From NCBI RefSeq assembly GCF_001641125.1, contig NZ_LWLP01000001.1, positions 2,218,715 through 2,282,714 of the forward strand: a stretch of 64,000 nucleotides of DNA, written 5' to 3'. Made by a program: the position numbers and the translations under genes. The notes beneath the pieces are model-generated. The model did not search any database, had not been told where the DNA came from, and worked only from the letters and a program-made list of their open reading frames with translations. Each line of letters begins with the position of its first letter. The first letter of the stretch is position 1. The stretch is from Arthrobacter sp. OY3WO11 (GTDB lineage: Bacteria > Actinomycetota > Actinomycetes > Actinomycetales > Micrococcaceae). Positions 54,337 through 63,579 of the stretch are shown here, one piece after another.

Positions 54337-55023
54337 TCATCCCCGTGCAGTCGGCGAGAGTTCGGGGGCAATGCCTACGCAGAGCCATGCTGTGATCTGC
54401 CGTGCCATGGCCTCCTGGCCGGGCTTGCCAGGGGAGTCCGGAGTGCTGAGCCATTGTTCCCCGGCGTTCCTCACCAGTCCGATCGCCGCCTTGGGCCAGT
54501 AGCCGATGACCGCCTGCTTGCCGTCGCCCAGGTGCGACCTCATGGGGGTGGCAATCATGTCGGCCACGGCGTCAAAGAAGTGTCCGAGTGCCCCGGACAC
54601 TGCGCCCGAGGAACCCTCCGGGTCCCCGCTGCCGTACCGGGTGACGAACGTGTAGACGTTCGGGCTGGTGTCCGCCATCTGGAGGTAGGCGGAGACCATG
54701 GCCAGAAGACCTTCGCGCGGAGTGTCCGCGTTCTGGGCGGCTTCCTGGATCCGGCGCTGCATCTGGCTCAGGACAACTTCGCCGACAGCCTGCTGGAGGC
54801 CGGCTTTGTCGCCGAAATAGCGGTAGAAGACGGACTTCGAGGTGCCGGCTGCCGCAGCGATCTCTTCCATGGAAGCGTCGCTGCCCAGCACGTGCACTGC
54901 CCTCCGGGCGGACTTGATCAGCTCCCTGCGGCGTTCCTCCCGGTGGCTCTGCCAGCGCGAAGAGCGCCCGTCCGGGCTGCCGGGTGCAGACGGCAGGGCT
55001 GGGCCGCTTTCGTGGTTGTTCAC
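54337..55023 (-). CDS. TetR-family regulator of the fatty-acid block
   Basis: A 228-residue repressor. Residues about 22-70 form the DNA-binding helix-turn-helix (ASMEEIAAAAGTSKSVFYRYFGDK). The C-terminal ligand domain is all helical. The gene sits between the acyl-CoA oxidase and thiolase genes, divergent from the latter. I start at GTG 55023; the open frame goes further upstream but crosses the operator. No ribosome site is visible, so translation may be leaderless. Its likely ligand is an acyl-CoA, by analogy with FadR-type TetR proteins. Confidence 0.85.
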   Translation of the reverse strand: MNNHESGPALPSAPGSPDGRSSRWQSHREERRRELIKSARRAVHVLGSDASMEEIAAAAGTSKSVFYRYFGDKAGLQQAVGEVVLSQMQRRIQEAAQNADTPREGLLAMVSAYLQMADTSPNVYTFVTRYGSGDPEGSSGAVSGALGHFFDAVADMIATPMRSHLGDGKQAVIGYWPKAAIGLVRNAGEQWLSTPDSPGKPGQEAMARQITAWLCVGIAPELSPTARG

Positions 55024-55054
55024 GATACTCAGCGTATCAGGTACGCTGGGTATC
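55024..55054. promoter_or_regulatory. TetR-type palindromic operator in the divergent promoter
   Basis: GATACTCAGCGTA (55024-55036), five bases, then TACGCTGGGTATC (55042-55054) are inverted copies differing at one position. Each arm holds smaller GATAC or GTATC units. It abuts the regulator start codon, and the thiolase ATG is 31 bases beyond the right arm, so one protein could shut off both genes. Confidence 0.7.
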
Positions 55055-55084
55055 GGTAACCGCACGTGACCCGAGGAGATATCC

Positions 55085-56446
55085 ATGTCCATTGACGGAC
55101 AGTCCACCGCTGGACCCGAAGAAGCAGGCAGCCTGACTGCAGGAATCCCTGGCCTGCGCAGGGCAGTGATCGTCGGAGGGAACCGGATTCCGTTTGCCCG
55201 CGCCGGCGGCGCCTACGCAAAGTCGGCCAACCTGGACATGCTGACCGCGGCTCTGGACGGGCTCATCGCCCGGTTCGGCCTGCAGGACGAGCGCATCGGG
55301 GAAGTGGCTGCCGGTGCGGTCCTCAAGCACTCCAGGGACTTCAATCTCACCCGCGAAGCCGTGCTGGGCTCCGCGCTCTCCGCCGAGACTCCTGCGTACG
55401 ACCTGCAGCAGGCCTGTGCCACCGGTCTGGAGACCGTGGTGGGCCTGGCGAACAAGATCAAGCTGGGACAGATCGACTCAGCAGTGGCCGGCGGTGTGGA
55501 TTCCGCCTCGGATGCTCCCGTGGTGGTCAGCGAGGGGCTTCGCGAAGTGATCCTGGACCTTAGCCGGGCAAAGACGCTGCCGCAGCGGTTGCAGATCCTC
55601 AGCCGGCTGCGGCCCAAGGACCTGGCTCCTTTGGCTCCCGGGACGGCCGAGCCCCGAACCGGCCTGTCCATGGGGGAGCACCAGGCCCTCACGACCGCAC
55701 AGTGGAAGATTTCGCGCGAGGCCCAGGATGAGCTGGCCTACAACAGCCACCGAAACCTCGCCGCCGCCTACGACTCCGGTTTTTTCGATGACCTCCTCAC
55801 GCCGTACCGGGGTCTTTCACGCGACGGCAACCTCCGCGCCGATACGTCGCTCGAAAAGCTCGCCACCCTGAAACCGGTCTTCGGCAAGAACCTCGGTGCC
55901 GACGCCACCATGACGGCCGGCAACTCCACGCCGCTGACGGACGGGGCCTCAACGGTCCTGTTGGCCTCCGAGGCTTGGGCGGACGCCCACGACCTGCCCA
56001 AGCTCGCGGCCGTGGTGGATGCCGAGGCTGCCGCCGTCGACTTTGTCCACGGTAAGGACGGCCTGCTGATGGCCCCCGTGTTCGCCGTGCCCAGGCTGCT
56101 GGCCCGGCAAGGCCTCACGCTTGCGGACATCGACTTCTTCGAAATCCACGAAGCCTTTGCCGCCACGGTCCTCAGCACCCTGGCGGCCTGGGAAGACGAG
56201 GAATTCTGCCGGACCCGCCTTGGCCTGGAGGGCGCCTTTGGCAGCGTTGACCGTTCTCGCCTGAACGTCAACGGCTCGTCCTTGGCCGCTGGCCATCCTT
56301 TCGCCGCCACTGGCGGCCGGATTGTGGCCTCTCTGGCCAAGCAGCTCCACGCCAAAGGCAGCGCCACCGGCCGGCCCGCACGCGGCCTGGTCTCTGTCTG
56401 CGCCGCCGGCGGCCAGGGCGTCGTCGCAATTCTCGAATCGCTGTAG
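55085..56446 (+). CDS. acetyl-CoA C-acetyltransferase, FadA2-like
   Basis: A 453-residue thiolase. The nucleophile is Cys in LQQACATGLETVV, the histidines are in IHEAFAA and GHPFAATGGR, and the final Cys is in VCAAGGQGVV, so the site is complete. It cleaves 3-ketoacyl-CoA or condenses acetyl-CoA. GAGGAGA lies five bases ahead of the ATG. Together with FabG4 and HtdX it follows the gene set of M. tuberculosis Rv0241c-Rv0243, a comparison from memory. Confidence 0.92.
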   Translation: MSIDGQSTAGPEEAGSLTAGIPGLRRAVIVGGNRIPFARAGGAYAKSANLDMLTAALDGLIARFGLQDERIGEVAAGAVLKHSRDFNLTREAVLGSALSAETPAYDLQQACATGLETVVGLANKIKLGQIDSAVAGGVDSASDAPVVVSEGLREVILDLSRAKTLPQRLQILSRLRPKDLAPLAPGTAEPRTGLSMGEHQALTTAQWKISREAQDELAYNSHRNLAAAYDSGFFDDLLTPYRGLSRDGNLRADTSLEKLATLKPVFGKNLGADATMTAGNSTPLTDGASTVLLASEAWADAHDLPKLAAVVDAEAAAVDFVHGKDGLLMAPVFAVPRLLARQGLTLADIDFFEIHEAFAATVLSTLAAWEDEEFCRTRLGLEGAFGSVDRSRLNVNGSSLAAGHPFAATGGRIVASLAKQLHAKGSATGRPARGLVSVCAAGGQGVVAILESL

Positions 56447-56455
56447 GGGACACAG

Positions 56456-57796
56456 ATGACAGACAAGTACGCACAACTGGTACACCACGGCGTTGGCAGG
56501 AACGTGGCCAAAAAACTCGGACTGCCCCAGCCCGCGGTTCTTCGCAGGTACCAGCCGGGGCAACCCTTGATCACCGGCCCCGTCCTGGTGCAGGGAAATA
56601 CCGTAGAAGCCGACAACCTCGCCGCCGAACTGCTCTCCTGGGACCTCGATGTCAGGCGGCACGCGGTACCCCGCGAAAAACTGGGTGCCATCATCCTGGC
56701 ACTGGACGAAGTGGCCAGCCCCGGGGATCTCGAAAAGCCAATCCTCACGGCGGCTGCCTCACTGCGGGACCTCGCCCCCGGCGGCCGGGTTGTCACGGTG
56801 TCCCGGCCGGCGGCGGAGGCAGATTCTCCCGCCGCTGCCGCTGCCCGGCAGGGAATTGATGGGTTCCTGCGCTCGTTGGCCAAGGAACTGCGCGGCGGCG
56901 CCACCGGCAACGGCATCGTTCTCCGGGAAGGTGTCCAGGCGACAAGCGCAAGCTCCCTGGGCGCCCTCCGGTTCTTCCTCTCGGGCCGTTCCGCCTTCGT
57001 GGACGGGCAGTTCATCACGGTGTCCAGCACCTCCGGAGGCCCCGCCCGCGACTTCGACCAGCCGCTGGACGGCAAGATAGCCGTTGTGACCGGCGCGGCC
57101 CGCGGCATCGGAGCAGCCATTGCACGCACCCTGCACCGTGACGGCGCCACGCTCATCCTTGTCGACGTTCCGGCCGCTGGTGACCAGCTGGCAACCGTGG
57201 CGAACGAGGTCCGGGGGACAGCGCTGCAGCTGGACATCAGCAGGGACGACGCCGGGCCGCGGATCATCGAGCACGCGGCACAGCGCCACGGACGCCTGGA
57301 CATCATGGTCCACAACGCAGGGATCACCCGGGACAAGCTGCTGGCCAACATGGACCACTCGAAGTGGAACTCGGTGATCAGCATCAACATCACCGCGCAG
57401 CTCCGGATCAACGAAGCGCTGCTCGCGTCTGAACACTTCCGGGAATCCCCGCGTATTGTGTCTGTTGCTTCCACCAGTGGCATCGCCGGCAACAGGGGGC
57501 AGACTAACTACGCGGCGTCCAAGGCAGGGGTAATGGGAATGGTCAGGGCCAGCGCTCCGCTCCTGGCATCGCACGGGGGCAGCATCAATGCGGTGGCTCC
57601 GGGCTTCATTGAAACCGAGATGACGGCACGTATCCCCTTCGCTGTCAGGGAGATCGGGCGACGGCTGAATTCGCTGCAGCAGGGCGGCCAGCCAACGGAT
57701 GTTGCGGAAACCATCGCATTCCTGGCCAGCGACGCCGCCGCGGGCATCAACGGGGAGGTCCTGCGGGTATGCGGGCAGAACATGGTGGGGGCATGA
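56456..57796 (+). CDS. fabG4: FabG4-type 3-oxoacyl reductase with flavodoxin-like N-terminus
   Basis: A 446-residue protein with an N-terminal flavodoxin-like domain (about 1-205) and a C-terminal SDR domain. The SDR part has VTGAARGIG, HNAGIT, the serine in VASTSG, YAASKAG and FIETEMTARIP. The large form is known from M. tuberculosis FabG4, an NADH-dependent ketoacyl-CoA reductase. It starts nine bases after the thiolase stop and overlaps the next gene. Confidence 0.9.
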   Translation: MTDKYAQLVHHGVGRNVAKKLGLPQPAVLRRYQPGQPLITGPVLVQGNTVEADNLAAELLSWDLDVRRHAVPREKLGAIILALDEVASPGDLEKPILTAAASLRDLAPGGRVVTVSRPAAEADSPAAAAARQGIDGFLRSLAKELRGGATGNGIVLREGVQATSASSLGALRFFLSGRSAFVDGQFITVSSTSGGPARDFDQPLDGKIAVVTGAARGIGAAIARTLHRDGATLILVDVPAAGDQLATVANEVRGTALQLDISRDDAGPRIIEHAAQRHGRLDIMVHNAGITRDKLLANMDHSKWNSVISINITAQLRINEALLASEHFRESPRIVSVASTSGIAGNRGQTNYAASKAGVMGMVRASAPLLASHGGSINAVAPGFIETEMTARIPFAVREIGRRLNSLQQGGQPTDVAETIAFLASDAAAGINGEVLRVCGQNMVGA

Positions 57797-58704
57797 CCTC
57801 CGCCCGGCCGGTCATTCTGGGGGAGATGCCGTCGCTGTCCAAGCTGTACGTCAATGCAGCAGCACAGGCCGCGCGCCGCCGGCTGTTGGGCACCCATGAC
57901 GGAACGGCACTGCCGGGTGAAAGCCATGAAGTGCGGGGGGTCGCCGTTGATGTTGCCACGCTCACCGCATACCAGCACCTTATCGGCGAAACAGCCAGCG
58001 ACGTGCTGCCCGCCGGGTTCATCCATGCCCTCGCCTTTCCCTTGGCCATGAGCGTGATGAACAGGGACGACTTTCCCTTGCCGTTGCTCGGTATGATCCA
58101 CCTTCGCAACAGCGTGGAGCAGCGGATTCCCGTGTTCTTCACGGACGCCCTGGACATCACTGCCAGGGTGGAGAACCTTCGGGGTCACCGTGCAGGCACG
58201 CAGGTGGACGTTATCGCCGAGGTCCGCCGGGCTGGAACAGCTGAAATCTGCTGGCTGGGAATCTCCACGTATCTTGCCAAGGGAGTCTTCCTCCCTGGCA
58301 TCGACAAACCGTCCCCGGCTCCCGACCGGGCCGAATTCAAGGTGCCAGATCCCACGGCGCTCTGGCACCTCGGTGTGGATACCGGCCGTGCTTACGCGGC
58401 AGTATCCGGCGACTTCAATCCCATTCACTTGAGCGTTCTCTCCGCCAAGGCATTGGGGATGCGGCGGTCCATAGCGCACGGCATGTACCTAGCCTCGAGG
58501 GCGCTCGCCGATGTGGGCCCGTCCCGTGGGGATTCCTTCGCCTGGGAGGTGGACTTCGACGCCCCGGTGTTTCTTCCCTGCAGGGTTGCGTTGGAGATCA
58601 CAACGGTGGAGGGTTCTGCCGGAGCGTGGTGCCGGTCCGACTTCGTGGCCTGGAACCCCCGCTCAGGCCGGCGCCATTTCCACGGTTCAGTGAGCGCCCT
58701 GTAG
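57793..58704 (+). CDS. MaoC-like 3-hydroxyacyl dehydratase, HtdX-like
   Basis: A 303-residue double hot-dog protein. The N-terminal hot-dog copy (residues about 1-180) lacks the active-site motif; the C-terminal copy carries GDFNPIHLSVLSAKALG and RSIAHGMYLASRAL, the hydratase 2 site with Asp and His. It hydrates or dehydrates acyl-CoA. The ATG overlaps the fabG4 stop by four bases. It closes the block. Confidence 0.88.
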   Translation: MTSARPVILGEMPSLSKLYVNAAAQAARRRLLGTHDGTALPGESHEVRGVAVDVATLTAYQHLIGETASDVLPAGFIHALAFPLAMSVMNRDDFPLPLLGMIHLRNSVEQRIPVFFTDALDITARVENLRGHRAGTQVDVIAEVRRAGTAEICWLGISTYLAKGVFLPGIDKPSPAPDRAEFKVPDPTALWHLGVDTGRAYAAVSGDFNPIHLSVLSAKALGMRRSIAHGMYLASRALADVGPSRGDSFAWEVDFDAPVFLPCRVALEITTVEGSAGAWCRSDFVAWNPRSGRRHFHGSVSAL

Positions 58705-58710
58705 CTTTAC

Positions 58711-59829
58711 TCAGCTAGCTGTCCGGACAGCCCGCAGGATCCGGTGGAGGCTCAGGAGGACCGATTCGGACGCCGGGACCATTCCCTGATCCGGCTGCCT
58801 CCCGGCGGTGGAAGCGATGCACGCTTCCACCGCGGTCTTTGCCGCCCCGAGCTTCTCCTCCTGCCTGACCGGGTCATCCTCGCTGAACGAACGCAGAAGA
58901 TCACCGGTTGACTTCAGGGCATCAGCCAGCGGCTCGTTATCCTGCAGCGGAACCCCGTACGGCACGTCGCTCTCATAGATGACATCCGAGAGCACGTCCG
59001 TTATGTCCTGGATGTGGAAGGTCACCCGCTCCAGTTCGCGCAGGTTGCGGTAGTCGAGGTCAACGTCGCGGGGGTGGAGCTTGCGCCGCGGGTTTGCCCT
59101 GCGGCTGGCGTCCGCTTCCTTGACGAGATGCCGGACGGAGCGTGCGGCGGCTGAAAGCTCGTCTGAACGGCGCGACCAGTCCTCGTGCTTGGGCGGCCAC
59201 TCTTCCAGAAGCGCCTTGCCCATGTCCGTGAGCTGTTTGCCGAGCGCGATGCGCAAATCGTCCAGGCTGGCTGCCGCGGCATTGAAGTGCAGCGGCGGAA
59301 AGATCAGGAAATTGACGCCGATACCCACGGCGACCCCGACACCCATCTGCAGGAGGTAGCCGAACGAAAAATCGTCCGGATTACTGCCGCCGACCAGCAG
59401 GACCAGCAGCGCCGCCGTCGGAATCCAGTCACTACCCTTGCCAATTCCCGGAAGGCCGCCCAGCAGCACGCCGATGCCCATAATCAGTGACACGGCAAGG
59501 GGCGACGGATCGGTCACGTTGACCAGCACGAACGCAAGGCCGATGCCCATGGCGAGTCCGGCAAGGGCCTGCATGCCCTGCTTAACCGAGCCGGCAACGT
59601 TGTGGTACATGGCCACCAGCGCGCCCAGCGGTGCGTAGTAGGGATAGTTGGCAGCCGCGCCCGGCATCAGCGGAGCGATAAGGAAGGCCACTCCGGCAGC
59701 AACTGCTGCTTTCGCCGCCAGTTGGAGCCGTTGCGTTGCAAAGGCCGCAGACAGCCCCGATACCGCCTGGTTGAGGAAAAGGGTCCCCTTGGCCCAGCGG
59801 GCATCTGGGCGTACTTGAGGCTTGGTCAT
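58711..59829 (-). CDS. FUSC-family (aromatic acid exporter-like) membrane protein
   Basis: A 372-residue protein with about six helices in residues 35-185 (AAVAAGVAFLIAPLMP, YYAPLGALVAMYHNV and others) followed by a charged helical cytoplasmic half with many Arg, Asp and Glu. This is the FUSC/DUF939 pattern. Such proteins are suspected exporters of aromatic acids or small molecules. ATG 59829 is used; GTG 59835 is in frame. It is convergent with htdX, whose stop is six bases away. Confidence 0.8.
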   Translation of the reverse strand: MTKPQVRPDARWAKGTLFLNQAVSGLSAAFATQRLQLAAKAAVAAGVAFLIAPLMPGAAANYPYYAPLGALVAMYHNVAGSVKQGMQALAGLAMGIGLAFVLVNVTDPSPLAVSLIMGIGVLLGGLPGIGKGSDWIPTAALLVLLVGGSNPDDFSFGYLLQMGVGVAVGIGVNFLIFPPLHFNAAAASLDDLRIALGKQLTDMGKALLEEWPPKHEDWSRRSDELSAAARSVRHLVKEADASRRANPRRKLHPRDVDLDYRNLRELERVTFHIQDITDVLSDVIYESDVPYGVPLQDNEPLADALKSTGDLLRSFSEDDPVRQEEKLGAAKTAVEACIASTAGRQPDQGMVPASESVLLSLHRILRAVRTAS

Positions 59830-59909
59830 CAGCACAACGTTACGGGCGACTTACGGTTGCGGACAAAGCTGCTGGTCAGGCGTCCGCGGCGGCATGGGAG
59901 CAGGACAGT

Positions 59910-61019
59910 TCAGGACAAATCCGCCGCCGAGCGGCGTACTTCAGCGGCCAGGCGGTGTGCACGGCCCGGTGTCCGGCCATCCTCCTGCCGCTGCGGGATG
60001 TAGCCGAAGCCCAGGCCGTAGACCGGGTCCGCGAACCCGAGGGCGGCGTTGGCCCCCTCATGTCCGAACGCGCGGTGGCTGCCGAAGTTCCGCGACGGGT
60101 GCGGTTTCATGAAGACGACGGCGAACGCGTTGTCCAGGCCGGAGGAACGGTCAAGGCCCCACACCTGTTCCCGGGACATGAGGCCAACGGTGGCAGTGTT
60201 GAGGAACGGTGCCCCTCCGTTGGTGCCCGTGGTTGCCGCGGCGTAGAGGCGGGCCAGGCCCTCGGCGCTTCCCACCCCTCCGGCCGCTGACATTCCTGCG
60301 GCCCGGACCGCGCGGATGTTGGGGAGTTCCATGATGGTGCTCACGGAGGCGTTGCTGTTCAGGCCTTCAAGGCTGAGTGGATCCATCCAGGGTTGCTCCG
60401 GATCGGCCGAAAAGAGGACGTTCCGGTAGCGGGATTCCTGTTCCTCCGGCAGCCCGAGGAAAAAGTCGACACCGAACGGACGCCGGATCCTCCGTTCATA
60501 CGCCTCCTGCAGCGTTTCTCCGGCAGCGCGGCGGCACAGTTCCTCCATGATGATCCCGATGGTGAGCGCGTGGTAGCCGAACTGCCTGCCGGGCTCCCAG
60601 GCCGGGGCTGCTGCGGCGAGCCGGGCAGCGGCGGCAGGAGTGGTGAACTCTTCCAGTGGGAAGCCGCCTTCAACGCCCATCAGCCCGGCCTGGTGGGACA
60701 AGGCCTGCCGGACAAGGAGCCGGTCTTTTCCGTGCACCCCGAATTCCGGCCAGTAGTTCGCGACCGTTTGGTCCAGATCCAGCAGTCCGTCCTGCACCAG
60801 CAGTCCGATCACCATGGCGGCCACGCCCTTGGAACAGGAATACGCCCCTGTCACGGAGTCCGGAGCCACGTCGGGACCGCCGGACAGGCCCACTACCTGG
60901 ACTCCGTCCTGGTAGGCGGCGAGCTGTGCGCTGTACTGCGGGTCCTCGCCAAGGAAGGAGTCGAACAGTTCCAGGACGCCGCCATATCCGGGCGCCACAA
61001 AGCCGTGTGATGTCTGCAT
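59910..61019 (-). CDS. serine hydrolase of the beta-lactamase/class C fold
   Basis: A 369-residue beta-lactamase-fold protein without a signal peptide. The catalytic Ser-x-x-Lys is SCSK, the second motif is near YHAL, and the third is HEGANA. The family includes esterases and D-amino-acid peptidases. Its missing signal points to a cytosolic esterase rather than an antibiotic-degrading enzyme. It is 80 bases upstream of the FUSC gene, with separate starts. Confidence 0.83.
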   Translation of the reverse strand: MQTSHGFVAPGYGGVLELFDSFLGEDPQYSAQLAAYQDGVQVVGLSGGPDVAPDSVTGAYSCSKGVAAMVIGLLVQDGLLDLDQTVANYWPEFGVHGKDRLLVRQALSHQAGLMGVEGGFPLEEFTTPAAAARLAAAAPAWEPGRQFGYHALTIGIIMEELCRRAAGETLQEAYERRIRRPFGVDFFLGLPEEQESRYRNVLFSADPEQPWMDPLSLEGLNSNASVSTIMELPNIRAVRAAGMSAAGGVGSAEGLARLYAAATTGTNGGAPFLNTATVGLMSREQVWGLDRSSGLDNAFAVVFMKPHPSRNFGSHRAFGHEGANAALGFADPVYGLGFGYIPQRQEDGRTPGRAHRLAAEVRRSAADLS

Positions 61020-61060
61020 GGCGCAATTCTAACCGGAAAGCGTTTACCGAGTGGCTCCGC

Positions 61061-62158
61061 CTATTGTTCCCGGGCGGCCCCGTGGCCGGACGCCACTTCC
61101 TCGCCCTCTTTGACGGGTCCGGGCGGGGTGCCGTCGCCAAAGGGACGGCCGCCAAGTGCTTCCCGGCCGTGGGCTTCCAGCCAGCCGCTCAGGTCCGGTC
61201 CCGCAGGAACGATGCCGGTGGGGTTGATGTCCTCATGGACGATGTAATAGTGCTGCTTGATCTGCACGAAGTCGATGGTGTCCCCAAAACCGGGGGTCTG
61301 GAAGAGGTCCCGGGCGTAGCCCCAGAGGGCGGGCATTTCGTTGAGTTTCTGGCGGTTGCACTTGAAGTGGCCGTGGTACACGGCGTCGAAGCGGGCCAGC
61401 GTGGTGAACAGCCGGACGTCCGCTTCCGTGATGGTGTCGCCCACCAGGTAGCGCTGCCCCGAGAGCCGGGCTTCCAGCCAGTCCAGTGCGGACCACAGCC
61501 GGGCGTAGGCGGCGTCGTAGGCTTCCTGGGACCCTGCAAAGCCGCAGCGGTAAACCCCGTTGTTGACTTCGGTGAACACGCGCTTGTTGACCTGGTCAAT
61601 TTCTTCCCGAAGTTTTTCGGGGTACAGGTCCGGCGCTCCCGGACGGTGGAACTCCGTCCATTCAGTGGCGAAGTCCAGGGTGATCTGCGGAAAATTGTTG
61701 GTCACCACGGCGCCGCTGGCCACGTCCACGATTGCCGGGACGGTGATGCCCCGCGGGTAGCCAGGGAAACGCTTGAAGTAGGCTTCCTGGAGTCTTTCGA
61801 TACCCAGGACCGGGTCCACGCCTCCCGGATCGAGGTCAAAGGTCCACGATCGCGCATCGTGGGTGGGGCCTGGCTGTCCCAGGGAAATAACGTCCTCCAG
61901 ACCGAGCAGGCGCCGGACGATGACAGTCCTGTTGGCCCAGGGGCACGCCCGTGCGGCGATCAGCCGGTACCGGCCCGCCTCCACGGGCCAGCCGGGCTCG
62001 CCATTGGTGCCCGGGGAGGAATCCTTGGTGATGCGGTCCTCGATGTAATTGGTATCACGGTTGAATTCCGCTCCACCGGTGACGTAGGCGCCCCGGGTGC
62101 TGTGCTCTGTCCCGCCCACCCCGGCGGCTTGCTGAGTGGTGTCCGTTTCCTGGCTCAT
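61061..62158 (-). CDS. glutathionyl-hydroquinone-reductase-like (ECM4/YqjG) protein
   Basis: A 365-residue GST-fold enzyme. The N-terminal thioredoxin part has ARACPWANR (catalytic Cys), and the C-terminal helical domain has GQRYLVGDTITEADVRLFTTLARFDAVYHGHFKC. This is the xi-class GST pattern that reduces glutathionyl-hydroquinones. Actinobacteria mostly use mycothiol, so its thiol partner may be mycothiol. The gene follows M50 by ten bases on the same strand. Confidence 0.88.
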   Translation of the reverse strand: MSQETDTTQQAAGVGGTEHSTRGAYVTGGAEFNRDTNYIEDRITKDSSPGTNGEPGWPVEAGRYRLIAARACPWANRTVIVRRLLGLEDVISLGQPGPTHDARSWTFDLDPGGVDPVLGIERLQEAYFKRFPGYPRGITVPAIVDVASGAVVTNNFPQITLDFATEWTEFHRPGAPDLYPEKLREEIDQVNKRVFTEVNNGVYRCGFAGSQEAYDAAYARLWSALDWLEARLSGQRYLVGDTITEADVRLFTTLARFDAVYHGHFKCNRQKLNEMPALWGYARDLFQTPGFGDTIDFVQIKQHYYIVHEDINPTGIVPAGPDLSGWLEAHGREALGGRPFGDGTPPGPVKEGEEVASGHGAAREQ

Positions 62159-62167
62159 GGGACCAGC

Positions 62168-62908
62168 CTATGCTCCCGCGTAGAGGACTGTGGAGATGGG
62201 TTGCCAGGCCCACAGCCAGGAGCCCGCTACCAGGGCAGCGAAGAGGACGATCCAGACAGCTGAGGGAACCGACGTGGCACGCCACAACAGGTAGGCGTCA
62301 GAGCTGGCCAGCCGTTCCCGCCGGTGCAGGTGAACGTGCGCCAGCTTGATCAGGTCGCGCACGGCGGCAACCAGCAGTGCCATCCCCAGGATGACGGCCA
62401 CATGCCCTACGAATGCCTCCGGAACCAAAAGGATGAGAAGCACTGTCACCGCGATCGCGGTGACAGTAATAAGGATGCCGGCAAGATTCCGCAGGAACAG
62501 CAGCGAGGCAGCGAGAGCCAAGCCACCGGCCGCTATGGCGGCCGGGCCCCACCCATTGAAACCGCACCAGACAAACACGGCACCCACGATTGCCGGGACC
62601 GGGTACCCCCAAAAGCACGACCATGCACTGGCGAGCCTGCTGCGGCTATACGTGGTGGTGGTGCCGGAATGGTCGAGGCGGAGCCGGATGCCTGATAGCT
62701 GCTGGCCACTGAGCAGTGCAGCGACCGCGTGCCCCATTTCGTGCGTTGCCGTAGCCAGCAGGCCGAAATACCTCCACGAACGCCGCGGGACTGACAGTGC
62801 TGCAGCTACCACCAGCGCCAGTACCAGCTCGGTAAGAGTCACCCTCGGGGCGTCCGCGCGGCTGAAGGCGTCCAGCAGTCTATTCCAGAGGTCGCCGGGT
62901 ATGTTCAT
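62168..62908 (-). CDS. M50B-like membrane metalloprotease
   Basis: A 246-residue membrane protein with about six helices. The zinc motif HEMGHAVAALLSGQQL lies in the first third, and a YSRSRLASAWSCFWGYP stretch with a DLIKLAHVH segment follows. The pattern resembles the peptidase M50B-like family (stage IV sporulation FB/SpoIVFB type). Its substrate is unknown. ATG 62908 is used; a TTG at 62911 is in frame. Confidence 0.82.
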   Translation of the reverse strand: MNIPGDLWNRLLDAFSRADAPRVTLTELVLALVVAAALSVPRRSWRYFGLLATATHEMGHAVAALLSGQQLSGIRLRLDHSGTTTTYSRSRLASAWSCFWGYPVPAIVGAVFVWCGFNGWGPAAIAAGGLALAASLLFLRNLAGILITVTAIAVTVLLILLVPEAFVGHVAVILGMALLVAAVRDLIKLAHVHLHRRERLASSDAYLLWRATSVPSAVWIVLFAALVAGSWLWAWQPISTVLYAGA

Positions 62909-62988
62909 CAAGGCCAGGTGCCGGCCGGGTCATCGTGTGCCATATGCGCCACAGTACCGGGGCCTCCCGGGTGCCGGCTTAAAACCGA

Positions 62989-63016
62989 AAGGCACGCCAA
63001 CGTCAGGGCGTGCCTT
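62989..63016 (-). terminator. terminator of the DUF4193 gene
   Basis: A 10-bp perfect stem AAGGCACGCC with an eight-base loop lies 50 bases after the DUF4193 stop. On the minus strand it is followed by TTTCGGTTTT. Confidence 0.65.
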
Positions 63017-63067
63017 AGGATCGGTGGGGCCACGGACGTTCCCGAAGCCCCACGTCGACTGTATTAT

Positions 63068-63370
63068 CTAGCCTTCGCACTCGGTGCAGTAGCTGTGGCC
63101 ATCCTTCTGGCGAGCAATCTGGGACCGGTGACGGACCAGGAAGCAGGAATAGCAGGTGAATTCATCTTCAGCCTGCGGGATGACCTGTACCACGAGCTCT
63201 TCGGCCACGAACTCGCCTCCGGGCACGCCTGCGCCGTCGAGCCCGTCAGCTTCATCCAGCTCAAGCACAACGCTGCGTGCGTCGGGAGCATTTGCTGACT
63301 GGAGCTGCTCGAGTGAGTTGTCCTGCGATTCCTTGACGTCGGAGCGCAGTTCATCGTAATCGGTTGCCAC
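63068..63370 (-). CDS. DUF4193 family protein
   Basis: A 100-residue actinobacterial protein starting VATDYDELRSDVKESQD, with an acidic middle and a C-terminal zinc ribbon: CYSCFLV and YCTECEG give two C-x2-C pairs, with RHRSQIAR between. Length and pattern fit DUF4193, function unknown. GTG 63370 begins the conserved region; the longer frame from 63442 is doubtful. Confidence 0.87.
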   Translation of the reverse strand: MATDYDELRSDVKESQDNSLEQLQSANAPDARSVVLELDEADGLDGAGVPGGEFVAEELVVQVIPQAEDEFTCYSCFLVRHRSQIARQKDGHSYCTECEG

Positions 63371-63579
63371 TTTAGGTGCTTCTCTTTTCTTTGGTTCGCC
63401 TGTCGCGTATGAAACGTACAGCATCAAGAGGCTATTCCCCAATAGCCGGAGTATGTTGACCGTCCGCTGGGTAAGGGTTGAACGGACGCAGCCCGCGGTT
63501 TATCACCGCAGCACGGGCGCAGGGCAGCGGAGGACGCAACGTACGGCGGCGTTATCCGCACTATGAGTAAGGGGTATAC

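Noticed and set aside
60656..62263. Plus-strand open frame of 535 codons opposite the hydrolase and GST-fold genes
   Set aside because: The opposite strand carries SCSK and CPWA motif proteins of normal length; this frame shows no family pattern.
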